Assembly: GCF_000956505.1 (NCBI RefSeq)
Contig: NZ_JYIX01000030.1
Span: 94,506-158,505 of the forward strand
Source of the DNA: Microbacterium azadirachtae
Lineage (GTDB): Bacteria; Actinomycetota; Actinomycetes; Actinomycetales; Microbacteriaceae
Reading direction: 5' to 3'
Length of the DNA: 64,000 nucleotides
Both the position numbers and the translations under genes were made by a program. The notes under the pieces were generated by a model. It saw only the letters and a program-made list of their open reading frames with translations, was not told where the DNA came from and ran no database searches. Of this stretch, positions 52,380 through 62,267 are shown one piece after another. The first letter of the stretch is position 1; each line of letters opens with the position of its first letter.

Positions 52380-53354
52380 TCAGATGTTCACCTCGTCGGC
52401 GTCCCACTGCAGGTTCGCGCCTTCGGGGATCGGCAGGGCCTCGAGCCGCTCGTCCGCGCACAGTGCAGCGATGAGGGCTGGGGATCCGCCGACGACCGTC
52501 GAGTCGAAGTCGATCTCGCTGACCAGGATCCAGGCGCGATCGGCCGGCCAGATGAGGCTCGGATGCAGCGCGCTGGGTGGGAAGCCGCGGCCCTCGGCGA
52601 TCTTGTCGCTCCACGGGACGAAGGCCACCCAGTCCGGATCCGCGAAGGTGCGCGGCGGTGCGGCGAAGAGCACGTGGTTGCGCTGGGGGAGCTCGAGGCG
52701 CGCGCCTTCGGAGATCTCGCCGGAGAGGATCCCGTCCTGCCACACGGCCTTCTGGTACGGATTGTTGAACGGGTCGTGGATGCTCTCGGCGAGCATGGCC
52801 GCATGCGCCTCGCCGGGGTCGTCGGTGAAGGTGAGGAACGTGCGACCGGTCGAGCCGAAGCTGCCCAGCAGTCCGCCCCAGCCCTCCCAGACACCCGCGA
52901 ACCCGTCGTCCGGCGTGGTCGTGTGCGTCACCAGATGCTCGGCGACGGGCGCCAGGAGCGCGGGCGGCAGGTCGCCCTCGATCGGGGCTTGGAACTCCCG
53001 TCCGTCCGGAGCGCGACGGTGACGCCAGTCCTCGCCCTCGGGCGTCCGCACGATCCGGTTCCACTGCGCGAGCGGATGCAGCACCGTGCCGAACGCTGCG
53101 GCCGTGTCCGCCCACGTGGCCTGCTCGTCGCGGAGCCCGGACAGGATGCCCGCCTCCTCGTCCTCCGACATCGCCCGCAGCTCGTCGTGCGTCGGCACGA
53201 CGCCGCCGGGCACGCTCCGCACCCAGGCGGGATGGAAGATCCGCGCATAGGCCTCGAACCCACGGGGCACGACCGAGTGCATGTCGGATCCGAGATCGGG
53301 ATCCAGTCGTTCTCTGATCCAACTGCCGACCTGGACGTCGTCTTCCCAGCGCAT
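52380..53354 (-). CDS. hypothetical protein
   Basis: 324 residues. I recognise no family with certainty. It starts RWEDDVQVGSWIRERLDP and has Trp/Pro-rich segments such as PRGFEAYARIFHPAW, FPPSALHPSLIWPADRAWILVSEIDFDSTVVGG. It lacks signal peptide, membrane segments, Cys pairs and nucleotide-binding motifs, so it is likely a soluble cytoplasmic protein. It follows the methyltransferase gene after four bases and should be cotranscribed with it. Confidence 0.8.
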   Translation of the reverse strand: MRWEDDVQVGSWIRERLDPDLGSDMHSVVPRGFEAYARIFHPAWVRSVPGGVVPTHDELRAMSEDEEAGILSGLRDEQATWADTAAAFGTVLHPLAQWNRIVRTPEGEDWRHRRAPDGREFQAPIEGDLPPALLAPVAEHLVTHTTTPDDGFAGVWEGWGGLLGSFGSTGRTFLTFTDDPGEAHAAMLAESIHDPFNNPYQKAVWQDGILSGEISEGARLELPQRNHVLFAAPPRTFADPDWVAFVPWSDKIAEGRGFPPSALHPSLIWPADRAWILVSEIDFDSTVVGGSPALIAALCADERLEALPIPEGANLQWDADEVNI

Positions 53355-53358
53355 GTGT

Positions 53359-54210
53359 TCAGTCCTTCGTCGCGACGATCGTGAAGGTGCAGGGGACCAG
53401 GTCGCGCTCCGCTTCCGGCCAGACGAATCCGTCGTCCGTGGACAGCATCCGCGGGCTGAACTGCCACGGCAGCGTCCTGCCTTCGTCCAGGCGGCGGATC
53501 CGCAGACCCGCTCCGATCAGGGCGTTCACGACGGAGGAGAGGGGATGCGGCCACTCGTAGGTGCGCGGATGTGCGACGACGCCGTCGCCGGCGTACGTGC
53601 TGTCGTCGTCCCAGGCCTGCGCTTCTCCGGTGTCGAAGTAGGGATAGCGAAGGACGAGTTCCTCGCGGCTCTCGTCGAGGGCGTACAGCAGCGGGTGCCC
53701 GTCGCGGATGTAGAACGTTCCGCCGGGTCGCAGCAGCGCGGCGACCTGCGCGGCCCAGCGGTCGAGATCGTGCAGCCAGCAGATGGCGCCGATGCTCGTG
53801 TAGACGAGGTCGAACTCCGCGTCGACTGCTGCCGCGGCGTCGAGCACATCGGTCTCGACCCAGTCGGCGTCGAGGCCGAGCCGAGACGCGAGCGCGGCAG
53901 CCGTCTCCAGGGCTGGGGCGGAGAAGTCGACCCCTGTCATCCGCGCGCCGAGCCGGGCGAACGAGAGGGTGTCGGTGCCGATGTGGCACTGCAGGTGGCA
54001 GATCTCGAGGCCGTCGAAGCCCTCCGGCAGGAACGGCGCGAGCGCCGCAGCGTCTTCGCGCACGACGTCGGAGAGGTGGGCCGGATCCTCGAACGCCTGG
54101 AGTCCGTAGGCCTCCGCGTGCAACGCGACGCGGTCGTCCCAGTTCTCGCGGTTGGCATCCCGCGCCGGCTCCCAGTCGATCCGCACAGAACTCGTCACGG
54201 GTTCGCTCAT
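53359..54210 (-). CDS. SAM-dependent methyltransferase
   Basis: 283 residues. The methyltransferase core has GLEICHLQCHIGTDTLSFARLGARMTGVDFS, in which the usual G-x-G-x-G is replaced by H-L-Q-C-H-I-G-T-D, a known variant in small-molecule methyltransferases. Then follow AEFDLVYTSIGAICWLHDLDRW and ALLRPGGTFYIRDGHPLL. Substrate unknown. A TAGCCT hexamer six bases before the ATG suggests a leaderless message. It is first of a two-gene operon with the unknown protein above. Confidence 0.9.
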   Translation of the reverse strand: MSEPVTSSVRIDWEPARDANRENWDDRVALHAEAYGLQAFEDPAHLSDVVREDAAALAPFLPEGFDGLEICHLQCHIGTDTLSFARLGARMTGVDFSAPALETAAALASRLGLDADWVETDVLDAAAAVDAEFDLVYTSIGAICWLHDLDRWAAQVAALLRPGGTFYIRDGHPLLYALDESREELVLRYPYFDTGEAQAWDDDSTYAGDGVVAHPRTYEWPHPLSSVVNALIGAGLRIRRLDEGRTLPWQFSPRMLSTDDGFVWPEAERDLVPCTFTIVATKD

Positions 54211-54216
54211 GTCGCC

Positions 54217-54222
54217 AGGCTA
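54217..54222 (-). promoter_or_regulatory. -10 hexamer for leaderless start of the methyltransferase gene
   Basis: TAGCCT on the minus strand, six bases before the ATG at 54210. Confidence 0.5.
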
Positions 54223-54252
54223 CCCGGCCCGATTCGGCGCCCGATCGGTCCA

Positions 54253-54325
54253 GATGCACGACGGATGAACGGATGCACGACGGATCCGCCGATTCCGTCG
54301 TGCATCCGTGATCCGGTCGTGCATC
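54253..54325. repeat. four-copy GATGCACGAC dyad array
   Basis: GATGCACGAC occurs directly at 54253 and 54272, and inverted at 54297 and 54316 (left edges). Both pairs are 19 bases apart and both are symmetric about 54289. The inner pair is part of a perfect 16-bp stem (54269-54284 with 54294-54309). It lies between the divergent methyltransferase and rpsF genes; the rest of this 308-base gap holds G/C-rich sequence and the rpsF leader. Confidence 0.85.
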
Positions 54326-54469
54326 CGTGGCACCAGCCGGGGCGCGCACGAGCCGCGGGCACGGCCGCGGGCGCGGCCAAGGCCCCGATTCGGCGCACGC
54401 AGCCGGATCCGCTAAGCTGTACAGGCTGCCTGGGCTATTCATGCCCCGGCACGTGCTACACACCCTCCT

Positions 54470-54492
54470 GCTTCCGGGAAAGTCCCGGAAGC
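54470..54492 (+). promoter_or_regulatory. hairpin in the rpsF leader
   Basis: GCTTCCGGGA-AAG-TCCCGGAAGC, a perfect 10-bp stem that ends 13 bases before the AAGGAGG of rpsF. TAAGCT at 54413-54418 may be the -10. S6-S18 leader control is known in other bacteria; a match here is only possible. Confidence 0.45.
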
Positions 54493-54518
54493 CGTTCTAG
54501 TCCGAAGGAGGTGGGTAA

Positions 54519-54884
54519 GTGACGCACCAGTACGAGCTCATGGTCATTCTGACCCCCGAGCTGGACGAGCGCCAGGTTGCCCCCAACCTCGACAAGTTCC
54601 TGAAGGTCATCACCAACGATGGTGGCTCGATTGACAAGGTCGACATCTGGGGCAAGCGCCGTTTCGCCTACGAGATCAACAAGAAGACCGAGGGCATCTA
54701 CGTCGTCGTGAACTTCACCGCGACCAGCGATGCCACCAACGAACTCGACCGTCAGCTGAACCTCAGCGAGCTCGTGTTCCGCACCAAGGTGCAGCGCGCT
54801 GAAGAGGCGCAGGCGATGGTCGCCGCCGAGGCCAAGCGGGCCGAGGAGAAGGCCGCTCGCAAGCCCAAGGCCGCGAAGGTCTAA
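54519..54884 (+). CDS. rpsF: 30S ribosomal protein S6
   Basis: 121 residues from GTG 54519, preceded by [23 protein letters not shown] and the [29 protein letters not shown] region are conserved bS6. The C-terminal tail is Ala/Lys/Glu-rich. It pairs with S18 on the platform of the small subunit, and rpsR lies downstream in the same operon with ssb between them, the standard order. Confidence 0.98.
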   Translation: MTHQYELMVILTPELDERQVAPNLDKFLKVITNDGGSIDKVDIWGKRRFAYEINKKTEGIYVVVNFTATSDATNELDRQLNLSELVFRTKVQRAEEAQAMVAAEAKRAEEKAARKPKAAKV

Positions 54885-54889
54885 GGACC

Positions 54890-55417
54890 ATGGCCGGCGA
54901 GACCGTCATCACCGTGGTGGGAAACCTCACCGCCGACCCCGAGCTGCGTTACACGCAGAACGGGCTGCCGGTGGCGAACTTCACCATCGCTTCGACGCCG
55001 CGCACCTTCGACCGCCAGGCGAACGAGTGGAAGGACGGCGATGCGCTGTTCCTCCGTGCGTCCGTGTGGCGCGAGTTCGCCGAGCACGTGGCCGGTTCGC
55101 TGACGAAGGGCATGCGGGTCATCGCGACCGGCCGCCTGCGTCAGCGCTCCTACCAGGACAAAGAAGGGGCAACCCGGACGTCCATCGAGCTCGAGGTCGA
55201 TGAGGTCGGCCCGTCGCTCCGTTACGCGACCGCTCAGGTCACCCGTGCTGCGCGGTCCGATGCGGGCGCCGGCGGCGGGAACTTCCAGGGCGGTGGCGGC
55301 GGCAGCCGTCCGCAGCAGGCCTCGAACGAGCCCTGGTCGACCCCCGGGTCGTCCGGTTCCTCGAGCGCAGATGCGTGGAGCACTCCCGGCTCGTTCGGCG
55401 ACGACACGCCTTTTTGA
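54890..55417 (+). CDS. ssb: single-stranded DNA-binding protein
   Basis: 175 residues. An OB fold covers about 1-110 ([24 protein letters not shown] split; [41 protein letters not shown]). A Gly/Ser/Gln-rich linker leads to the acidic tip DDTPF, the variant of the DDIPF tail that recruits repair and replication proteins. It starts five bases after rpsF. Confidence 0.97.
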   Translation: MAGETVITVVGNLTADPELRYTQNGLPVANFTIASTPRTFDRQANEWKDGDALFLRASVWREFAEHVAGSLTKGMRVIATGRLRQRSYQDKEGATRTSIELEVDEVGPSLRYATAQVTRAARSDAGAGGGNFQGGGGGSRPQQASNEPWSTPGSSGSSSADAWSTPGSFGDDTPF

Positions 55418-55488
55418 GCGTCGTCTCCGGACACAACAAGATTCCGGATCCTGACGGATCCGAAAACCATTTCTCGTAAGGAAGACTC

Positions 55489-55743
55489 ATGGCTGGAAAG
55501 TCGAGCGGCGACCGCCGCAAGCCGCGGAAGGGCGCGAAGAACGCCGCTCCCGCGAAGTCCATCCGCGTGGGTGTCATCGACTACAAGGACGTCGCGACCC
55601 TCCGCAAGTTCATCTCGGAGCGTGGCAAGATCCGCGCCCGTCGCATCACCGGTGTGTCCGTGCAGGAGCAGCGTCTGATCGCCAAGGCGATCAAGAACGC
55701 ACGCGAGATGGCTCTCCTGCCCTACGCCGGCGCTGGCCGCTAA
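55489..55743 (+). CDS. rpsR: 30S ribosomal protein S18
   Basis: 84 residues with AGGAAG in front. [27 protein letters not shown] is the bS18 core. The zinc-binding Cys residues of some S18 paralogues (C+) are absent, so this is the C- form. It is the binding partner of S6 from the same operon. Confidence 0.98.
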   Translation: MAGKSSGDRRKPRKGAKNAAPAKSIRVGVIDYKDVATLRKFISERGKIRARRITGVSVQEQRLIAKAIKNAREMALLPYAGAGR

Positions 55744-55754
55744 GGGGTACCGAC

Positions 55755-56207
55755 ATGGCAAAGCTGATTCTCACGAATGAGGTCGCCGGGCTCGGTAGCG
55801 CCGGTGACGTGGTCGAGGTCAAGAACGGGTACGCCCGCAACTACCTCGTGCCGCAGGGTTTCGCTGTCGCGTGGTCGCGCGGTGGCGAGAAGCAGGTCGA
55901 GCAGATCCGTGCCGCCCGTCAGGCGCGCGCGATCCACGACCGTGACGACGCCGTGGCGCTGAAGAACGCGCTCGAGGCCGCCAAGGTCCGCCTGGCCGTC
56001 AAGGCCGGCTCCGAGGGCCGTCTGTTCGGCTCGGTCAAGACCGCCGATGTCGCCGCTGCCGTCGAGGCCGCGGGCGTCGGTGCGATCGACAAGCGCAAGG
56101 TGCACATCACCACGCCGATCAAGTCGGTCGGCGAGCACGAGGCCACCGTTCGTCTGCACGACGACGTGACCGCCGTGATCACGCTGCAGGTCGTCGCCGC
56201 CAAGTAA
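55755..56207 (+). CDS. rplI: 50S ribosomal protein L9
   Basis: 150 residues, full length. The N-terminal rRNA-binding domain ([34 protein letters not shown]) is joined by the long connecting helix to the C-terminal domain with [19 protein letters not shown]. Last gene of rpsF-ssb-rpsR-rplI. A stable terminator follows. Confidence 0.98.
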   Translation: MAKLILTNEVAGLGSAGDVVEVKNGYARNYLVPQGFAVAWSRGGEKQVEQIRAARQARAIHDRDDAVALKNALEAAKVRLAVKAGSEGRLFGSVKTADVAAAVEAAGVGAIDKRKVHITTPIKSVGEHEATVRLHDDVTAVITLQVVAAK

Positions 56208-56223
56208 GCGCCGACTCCCTGTC

Positions 56224-56253
56224 AGGGGCCGTCTCCTTCGGGAGACGGCCCCT
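56224..56253 (+). terminator. terminator after rplI
   Basis: AGGGGCCGTCTCC-TTCG-GGAGACGGCCCCT, a 13-bp perfect stem with TTCG loop, followed by TTCGCG. Confidence 0.92.
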
Positions 56254-56429
56254 TTCGCGTGCCCGGGAGCTGTGATGCGCGTCCCGAGGTAGCCGCCGCG
56301 AGATCGCGGGCTTTTCTTAATGACCAGAACCGATTTCGCGGGATACGCCTCAGTACATTCATCGAGTCCGGCAGCGTCGCCGGCTCCGCACACCGGCGAT
56401 GGCGCCGGTGACAGTGAAAGGCATCGTCC

Positions 56430-57446
56430 GTGAAGATCTCGACATTCGCCAGGGCCGCGGCGGTGGGGACGGTTCTGCTCCTCGCCCTGACGGCATGCAG
56501 CTCCCCGAAGAGCGACAAGACCCCCTCCGCCGACTCCGGCGCCACGGCGTTCACCCCTCTCACCCGCCTCGAGCTGATCGCGCCGGCCGCGCCGGGCAGC
56601 GGGTGGGATCAGACCGCGCGAGCGACCCAGGGCGCGCTGCAGACGGACGAACTGGCCAAGACCGTGACGGTCAACAACGTGCCGGGCGCCTCCGGCACCG
56701 TCGCCCTCGCCCAGGTCGCGCCCAAGAAGGGCCAGAAGGACCTCTTGATCATGTCGGGACTGGCGATGATGAGCGGCGTCGTCACGAACGGCACTTCCGT
56801 GTCCCTCGACGACCTCACCCCGATCGCCCGTCTCGTCGGCGAGCATGAGGCGATCGTCGTCCCCAAGGGCTCGCCCTTCACGAACGCCGATGAGCTCTTC
56901 GCAGCGATCAAGAAGGATCCCAAGTCCGTCGCGATCGCGGGCGGCTCCGCCGGCTCCGCCGACCACCTCTTCATCGGCTTGCTCGCGCAGCACTACGGCG
57001 TGAAGCCCTCCGACGTCAACTACGTGCCGTACTCCGGCGGCGGCGAGGCCACCACCGCGCTGCTCGGCGGCAAGGTGCAGGCGGGCATCGCCGGGACGGG
57101 CGAGTTCGCGGCGCAGATCGAGAGCGGTGAGCTCACGGGACTGCTCGTGTCGTCGCTGAAGAACGACGGCTCGCTCACATTCGCCCAGGCGGCGGGGGAG
57201 ATCGACCCGACGCTCGAGTTCGCCAACTGGCGCTCGATCATGGCGCCGGCAGGGATCGATGCCAAGCTGCGTGCGCAGTACCTGGCCGCGATCGAGAAGA
57301 TGCACGCCGGCGACGCGTGGAAGGCCGAGCTGAAGAAGAACGAGTGGCTCGACAACTACATCGCCGGTGACGAGTTCGCGGGCTGGTTGAAGACCGAGAA
57401 CACCCGGGTGCAGAGCGTCCTCAAGGACCTCGGTCTCGCGAAGTAG
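56430..57446 (+). CDS. tctC: tripartite tricarboxylate transporter substrate-binding lipoprotein
   Basis: 338 residues from GTG 56430. Lipoprotein signal with Cys23 (LLALTACSSPK). The mature part has LELIAPAAPGSGWDQTARA, GASGTVALAQV and VNYVPYSGGGEATTALLGGKV, the Bug/TctC family. It captures a carboxylate such as citrate, tricarballylate or a similar acid. TACATT at 56354-56359 may be the -10, and an imperfect TTCT-N8-AGAA (56314-56329) upstream could be a regulator site. tctB, tctA and a two-component pair follow in the same direction. Confidence 0.94.
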   Translation: MKISTFARAAAVGTVLLLALTACSSPKSDKTPSADSGATAFTPLTRLELIAPAAPGSGWDQTARATQGALQTDELAKTVTVNNVPGASGTVALAQVAPKKGQKDLLIMSGLAMMSGVVTNGTSVSLDDLTPIARLVGEHEAIVVPKGSPFTNADELFAAIKKDPKSVAIAGGSAGSADHLFIGLLAQHYGVKPSDVNYVPYSGGGEATTALLGGKVQAGIAGTGEFAAQIESGELTGLLVSSLKNDGSLTFAQAAGEIDPTLEFANWRSIMAPAGIDAKLRAQYLAAIEKMHAGDAWKAELKKNEWLDNYIAGDEFAGWLKTENTRVQSVLKDLGLAK

Positions 57447-57534
57447 CACCGCCGCTCGCGGAGGAGGAGGGGATCCCTCCTCCTCCGCGAGCCGTCGTGC
57501 CCGCGCCGTATCAAGCCGCATGAAGGAGCATCCG

Positions 57535-58101
57535 ATGAGCGACGTCTCTTCGCATCAGGGAACCGCCACGCACGAGGATCCGCACCCCGAGGATCTCGGG
57601 GACGGGCCCCGTCCGGCATCGACGAAGGGGATCGGCGAGTGGGCCGTCGCCGCGGCGGTGTTCGTCCTCGGCGGGATCGTCCTCCTCGACGGTCTCGGTC
57701 AGCGCCAGTCGACCTCCGCCTCGGGTATCGGGGCCGGCTTCATGCCGATCGTGGTGGGAAGCCTGCTGCTCCTGCTCGCGGTGGTGCTGGCCGTCCAGCT
57801 CGCGCGAGGTCGGCGCGGTGAGCCGGAGCAGGCCGAGGGCGACGTCGACGTCACCCGCACGCACTGGACCGCGCTCGGCATCGCCGCCGCCGGTCTGCTG
57901 TTCTTCCTGTTCACCGTGGAGCCGCTCGGCTTCATCCCCGCGACCACCGTGATGTTCTACCTGATCTCCCTTGCGATGGGATCCCGCCGGTATCTGATGG
58001 CGCTCGTGATCGCTCTGGCGACCGCGTGCGTGATCTTCTTCTCCTTCACGAAACTGCTGTCGATCGATCTGCCCGCGGGCTTTCTGGAAGGGATGATCTG
58101 A
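57535..58101 (+). CDS. tctB: tripartite tricarboxylate transporter small membrane subunit
   Basis: 188 residues from ATG 57535 (AAGGAG seven bases before it). A 35-residue acidic start precedes hydrophobic segments at about 38-55, 68-90, 113-128, 133-150 and 155-172. [11 protein letters not shown] and [10 protein letters not shown] are TctB features. It is the small partner of the large TctA subunit. Its stop overlaps the tctA ATG by one base. Confidence 0.92.
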   Translation: MSDVSSHQGTATHEDPHPEDLGDGPRPASTKGIGEWAVAAAVFVLGGIVLLDGLGQRQSTSASGIGAGFMPIVVGSLLLLLAVVLAVQLARGRRGEPEQAEGDVDVTRTHWTALGIAAAGLLFFLFTVEPLGFIPATTVMFYLISLAMGSRRYLMALVIALATACVIFFSFTKLLSIDLPAGFLEGMI

Positions 58102-59705
58102 TGCCCGGTCTCGAAGGACTCATGCACGGGTTCGAGCTGGCGTTCCAGCCGCAGAACCTGCTGTTCGCACTGATCGGCACGATCGTCGGGACGCTCGTGG
58201 GCGTGCTGCCGGGGATCGGCCCCGCGCTCACGATCGCCCTGCTGCTCCCGCTCACCTACTCGGTCGATCCGTCGGCCGCCTTCATCATGTTCGCCGGCAT
58301 CTACTACGGAGCGATGTACGGCGGTTCGACGACCGCGATCCTGCTGAAGACCCCGGGCGAATCGGGATCCGTCATCACGGCGATCGACGGCAACAGGATG
58401 GCGCGCATGGGAAGGGGGGCCACGGCCCTCGCGACGGCGGCGATCGGATCCTTCGTCGCGGGCACGATCGCGACGATGCTGGTGGCCTTCTTCGCACCAT
58501 GGATCGTCGACATCGCGGTGCAGCTCGGCCCGCAGGACTATCTGGCCCTCATGGTGGTCGCCTTCCTCACCGTGAGCGCGCTGGTCGGCAGCTCGCCGCT
58601 GCGCGGACTCATCTCCATGGCGGTGGGACTCGCGATCTCGCTCGTCGGCATCGACTTCCAGAGCGGGCAGCAGCGCCTCACCTTCGGCCTGCTTCCGCTG
58701 CTGGACGGCATCGACACCGTCGTCCTGATCGTCGCGCTCTTCGCGATCGGCGAGCTGTTCTACGTCGTCGCGCACCAGTCGACGCTGATCTTCAAGGTCA
58801 TGCCGTTCGCGGGGCGCTGGATGAACCGCGAGGACTGGCGGCGCTCGTGGAAGCCCTGGCTGCGCGGCACGGCGATCGGATTCCCCCTGGGCGTGATCCC
58901 CGCGGGAGGATCCGAGATCCCCACGTTCCTGTCGTACACGCTGGAGCGCAGGCTGTCCCGGCGCCCGCAGGAGTTCGGCCACGGCGCGATCGAGGGCGTG
59001 GCGGGGCCGGAAGCGGCGAACAACGCCAACGCGGCCGGCACCATGGTGCCGCTGCTCACCCTCGGCATCCCGACCTCCGCGACCGCCGCGGTGATCCTCG
59101 TCGCCTTCCAGCAGTACGGCATCCAGACCGGACCGCAGCTGCTGGAGACCAACGGCCCGCTGGTGTGGAGCCTCATCGCGAGCCTCGTGGTCGCCAACGC
59201 GATCCTGCTACTGCTCAACCTCCCGCTCGTCGGGTTGTGGGTCAAGCTGCTGAAGATCCCGAAGCCGTACATGTTCGCCGGCATCGCGACCTTCGCCGTG
59301 CTGGGCGCCTACGCCGCGGGCGGCTCCACCTTCGACGTCGGTCTGCTCCTCGTGCTGGGTGTGCTCGGATACGTCATGCGCCGCTTCGGGTACCCGGTCT
59401 CGCCGCTCATCGTCGGGGCGATCCTCGGCCCGATCGCCGAGGTGCAGTTCCGGCGTGCGCTCGACATCGCCGGCGGCGATCCCGCGACGCTGATCTCGAC
59501 CCCGTTCACCTGGGCCATCTATGGCACCCTCGCCCTCGTCTTCGTCCTCACGTTCGCGCTGCGCCGCCGTCCGTCCAAGCGCGATGTCCTGGTCGAGGTG
59601 GGAGGTCTGCCCACGACGCTGACGCCCACGATCGAGGTGCCGGAGCCGGCCGCCGACACCGCGCCGGAGCGGGAGGCGGCGCGCACGCAGAGCGATCAGG
59701 GGTGA
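58101..59705 (+). CDS. tctA: tripartite tricarboxylate transporter large membrane subunit
   Basis: 534 residues with about 12 hydrophobic segments. TctA signatures: [44 protein letters not shown] and [26 protein letters not shown]. It is the ion-coupled transport channel. A soluble, acidic C-terminal tail of about 40 residues follows. Its end overlaps the sensor kinase start (GTGA). Confidence 0.95.
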   Translation: MPGLEGLMHGFELAFQPQNLLFALIGTIVGTLVGVLPGIGPALTIALLLPLTYSVDPSAAFIMFAGIYYGAMYGGSTTAILLKTPGESGSVITAIDGNRMARMGRGATALATAAIGSFVAGTIATMLVAFFAPWIVDIAVQLGPQDYLALMVVAFLTVSALVGSSPLRGLISMAVGLAISLVGIDFQSGQQRLTFGLLPLLDGIDTVVLIVALFAIGELFYVVAHQSTLIFKVMPFAGRWMNREDWRRSWKPWLRGTAIGFPLGVIPAGGSEIPTFLSYTLERRLSRRPQEFGHGAIEGVAGPEAANNANAAGTMVPLLTLGIPTSATAAVILVAFQQYGIQTGPQLLETNGPLVWSLIASLVVANAILLLLNLPLVGLWVKLLKIPKPYMFAGIATFAVLGAYAAGGSTFDVGLLLVLGVLGYVMRRFGYPVSPLIVGAILGPIAEVQFRRALDIAGGDPATLISTPFTWAIYGTLALVFVLTFALRRRPSKRDVLVEVGGLPTTLTPTIEVPEPAADTAPEREAARTQSDQG

Positions 59706-61384
59706 GCATCGCCCAAGGCGCGAGCGGCGCCCCCGCGGAGGTTCCCGCCTTCGGAGGGCGCCGCTTCGCCGCGTGGGACACTGGTCACGTGCGTCGTTCG
59801 ATGTCGTTGAGCACGCAGCTGCTGGTGCTGCAGATCGCGATCGTGCTGGTCATCGTCGCAGGGACCGGTGCGGTCGCCGCCGTCCTCGCCGCCCAGGCGA
59901 ACCGGGACGCCTACCGGGATCGCATGGTCGCCATCGCGCAATCGGTCGCCGGCCTGCCGACCGTGGTGGAGGCGCTGCTGGCGAAGGATCCCCAGAGCCA
60001 GATCCAGCCGATCGCGGAGGCCGTGCGGAAGTCGTCCGGCCTCAGCTACGTCGTCGTGACGGACGATCAGGGCATCCGCTACTCGCATCCGAATCCGGAC
60101 CGCATCGGCGAGATGGTCTCGACGGATCCCTCGGTCGCGCTCTCCGGAAAGGTCCAGATCGAGACTCAGACGGGCACGCTGGGCGAATCCTGGCGGGTGA
60201 AGGTCCCCATCCACGGCCCGGACGGTCCGGTGATCGGGATCGTCTCCGTCGGGATCTTCGAGGTCGACCTCCAGGCGCAGTTCGTCGACGATCTCCCGGG
60301 CCTGATCATCGCGCCGATCGCCGCCGCCGTGATCGGCGTGATCGGCTCGGTGTGGATCGGCTGGCTGCTGCGCCGGCGCATCTACGGCCTCGAGTCGGAG
60401 GAGATCCGCACGATGCTGGACACCAGGGAGGCCATGCTGCACGGCATCCAGGAGGGGTTCATCGCCGTGGATGCGGACGGCCGGCTCGTGGTGGTCAACG
60501 ATGCGGCCGCCCGGCTGCTCGGAGTGGAGTCGGACCAGATCCTCGGCAAGGACGCGGCGGACGTGCTCGACGAGGAGCTGGCGCAGTTCCTGCTCTCCGG
60601 GGAGACCGCGGAGACCCCGGTGCTCTCGGGCGAGCGCGTGCTCGTGGTGCACGGCGCCGCGGCGCGGGTGAAGGATCGCGACGTCGGCCACATCGCGATG
60701 CTCCGCGACCGGACCGAGCTCGAGGAGACGCTGCGCGATCTGAGCGGCGCGCGCAGCCTCGCCGATGACCTGAGGGCGCAGTCCCACGAGTTCTTCAACA
60801 CCCTGCAGGTGCTCAGCGGCCTGCTCGAGACGGACCAGACCGATGCGGCGCTGTCCTTCATCCACCGCGTGGGCGGAGGCGGAGCCCTTCCGACAGGACA
60901 GCTGCTGCACGGCATCGACGACATCGAGGTCTCGGCGCTCGTGCTGGCCAAGTCGGCGCGGGCGCAGGAGCTCGGGATCGACCTGGTCGTGGATCCCGAG
61001 TCGCATCTGCGCGAGGTCGAGCAGGACGACGACCTGCTGACGATCGTCGGCAATCTGCTCGACAACGCGATCGAGGCCCTCGAGTCCGGGGGTGGGCGGG
61101 TGGTGCTGCGGATCAGGGATGACGTCGCGCCGGATCGGATCACGGTGAGCGTCGACGACGACGGTCCAGGCGTCCCGGCGCACCTGCGCGACGCGGTCTT
61201 CGAGATGGACGTGTCGGACAAGGGATCCGTGCCGCGCAAGGAGAGGCGCGGGATCGGGCTCACGATCGTCAAGCGCGTCGCGCAGCGGCTGGGCGGCACG
61301 GCGATCGCGGAGGCCTCCGCATCCGGCGGGGCGCGCTTCGTGGTGGACGTGCCGTGGCCTTTCGAGGCGCGGACTCCGCGATGA
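59702..61384 (+). CDS. CitA/DcuS-type sensor histidine kinase
   Basis: 560 residues from GTG 59702, overlapping tctA by four bases; GTG 59789 or ATG 59801 are other starts and would remove a leader of about 30 residues. A membrane helix is followed by an extracytoplasmic PAS domain ([24 protein letters not shown]), a second helix, a cytoplasmic PAS domain ([23 protein letters not shown]) and a SpoOB-like phosphoacceptor helix with His362 (QSHEFFNTL). The ATPase domain has LLDNAIEAL and DDDGPGVP. It probably senses the carboxylate moved by TctABC. Confidence 0.93.
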   Translation: MSIAQGASGAPAEVPAFGGRRFAAWDTGHVRRSMSLSTQLLVLQIAIVLVIVAGTGAVAAVLAAQANRDAYRDRMVAIAQSVAGLPTVVEALLAKDPQSQIQPIAEAVRKSSGLSYVVVTDDQGIRYSHPNPDRIGEMVSTDPSVALSGKVQIETQTGTLGESWRVKVPIHGPDGPVIGIVSVGIFEVDLQAQFVDDLPGLIIAPIAAAVIGVIGSVWIGWLLRRRIYGLESEEIRTMLDTREAMLHGIQEGFIAVDADGRLVVVNDAAARLLGVESDQILGKDAADVLDEELAQFLLSGETAETPVLSGERVLVVHGAAARVKDRDVGHIAMLRDRTELEETLRDLSGARSLADDLRAQSHEFFNTLQVLSGLLETDQTDAALSFIHRVGGGGALPTGQLLHGIDDIEVSALVLAKSARAQELGIDLVVDPESHLREVEQDDDLLTIVGNLLDNAIEALESGGGRVVLRIRDDVAPDRITVSVDDDGPGVPAHLRDAVFEMDVSDKGSVPRKERRGIGLTIVKRVAQRLGGTAIAEASASGGARFVVDVPWPFEARTPR

Positions 61385-62058
61385 GCCCCGCACGTGTCGT
61401 CATCGTCGAGGACGATCGGATGCTCGCCGCCCTCAACGCGACGCTGGTCGACGACCATCCCGGGTTCGAGGTGGTCGCGGTCGCGCACACGGCCTCGGCG
61501 GGCCTCAGGGAGATCGAGCATCATCGTCCCGATCTGCTGCTGCTCGACGTCTATCTTCCCGACCTGAACGGTCTGGAGCTGTTGCGTCGGTTGCGGGCCA
61601 TGCGCACCGACGTCGAGGTGATCGCCGTGACGGCTGCCCGCGATCTCGAGACGGTCCGTCGTGCACGGGTGCTGGGCGTGCGGCACTACCTGGTCAAGCC
61701 GTTCACAAAGGCCGATCTGCACCGCAGGCTGAACGAGGTGCAGCGCGCGCTCAGCATGACGGCGGGAGATGCGGATCTCGATCAGCGGGCGGTCGATCTG
61801 ATGCTGGGCGGCGGATCCGATGACGCCGTGGCCGCACCCAGGAACCTGTCGGCGTCGAGCCTGCAGCGGGTCGCGGAACTCCTCGACGGAGCAGAGGGCG
61901 ACATGTCGTCGGCGGAGATCGCCGATGCCCTCGGCATGTCGCGGGTGAGTGCGCGCCGCTATCTCGACCATCTCGCCACGATCGGGCGGGCCGAGGTCGC
62001 CCCGCGCTACGGCGCGGTGGGGCGACCGGAGAACCGCTACCGAGCGATCCGGCGCTGA
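61381..62058 (+). CDS. CitB/DcuR-type response regulator
   Basis: 225 residues, overlapping the kinase by four bases. Receiver domain with Asp56 (LLLLDVYLPD) and Lys in YLVKPF. A CitB-type HTH follows (SSAEIADALGMSRVSARRYLDHLATIGRAEVAPRYG). It should activate the tct operon. The five genes tctC-tctB-tctA-kinase-regulator form one unit, so induction is autoregulated. Confidence 0.94.
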   Translation: MSPARVVIVEDDRMLAALNATLVDDHPGFEVVAVAHTASAGLREIEHHRPDLLLLDVYLPDLNGLELLRRLRAMRTDVEVIAVTAARDLETVRRARVLGVRHYLVKPFTKADLHRRLNEVQRALSMTAGDADLDQRAVDLMLGGGSDDAVAAPRNLSASSLQRVAELLDGAEGDMSSAEIADALGMSRVSARRYLDHLATIGRAEVAPRYGAVGRPENRYRAIRR

Positions 62059-62267
62059 GGTTCTCGCCGACCCATTGCCCGGATATCGGAAGACCGGTAT
62101 GGTTTGCCCCAAAGGTTGCACGGGCTGGGGCGTGGGCAACTCTTGACGGGGCGGGACCCGGCGAACTTGGGGAACAGGATCGGCGTGTCTGTTGGGCACC
62201 CCGGCAACTCTCCGCGCACCTGGATTCGTGTGATCGTCACCGATCACCGAGCTGGGGAGCTGGGGAG
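62059..62267 (+). promoter_or_regulatory. structured leader of the secreted-protein / sortase locus
   Basis: This 209-base gap holds a hairpin GTTG-CACG...CGTG-CAAC type (62115-62140), repeated GGCAACTCT, GGGGAACAG paired with CTGTTGGGCACCCC, and GTGATCG-TCAC-CGATCAC (62230-62247) before a doubled GAGCTGGG ribosome-binding site. A short frame (62099-62146) would encode MVCPKGCTGWGVGNS. I cannot match it to a riboswitch class. Confidence 0.4.

Noticed and set aside
54253..54325. CRISPR-like array before rpsF
   Set aside because: Copies are in symmetric opposite orientation and spacers are 9 bases.
58499..59701. In-frame extension before the sensor kinase
   Set aside because: It overlaps tctA in another frame and encodes Arg-rich nonsense; the kinase starts at or after GTG 59702.
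62059..62267. c-di-AMP (ydaO) or other known riboswitch before the surface-protein gene
   Set aside because: The conserved blocks of ydaO, SAM, TPP, ykkC and c-di-GMP riboswitches are not present.
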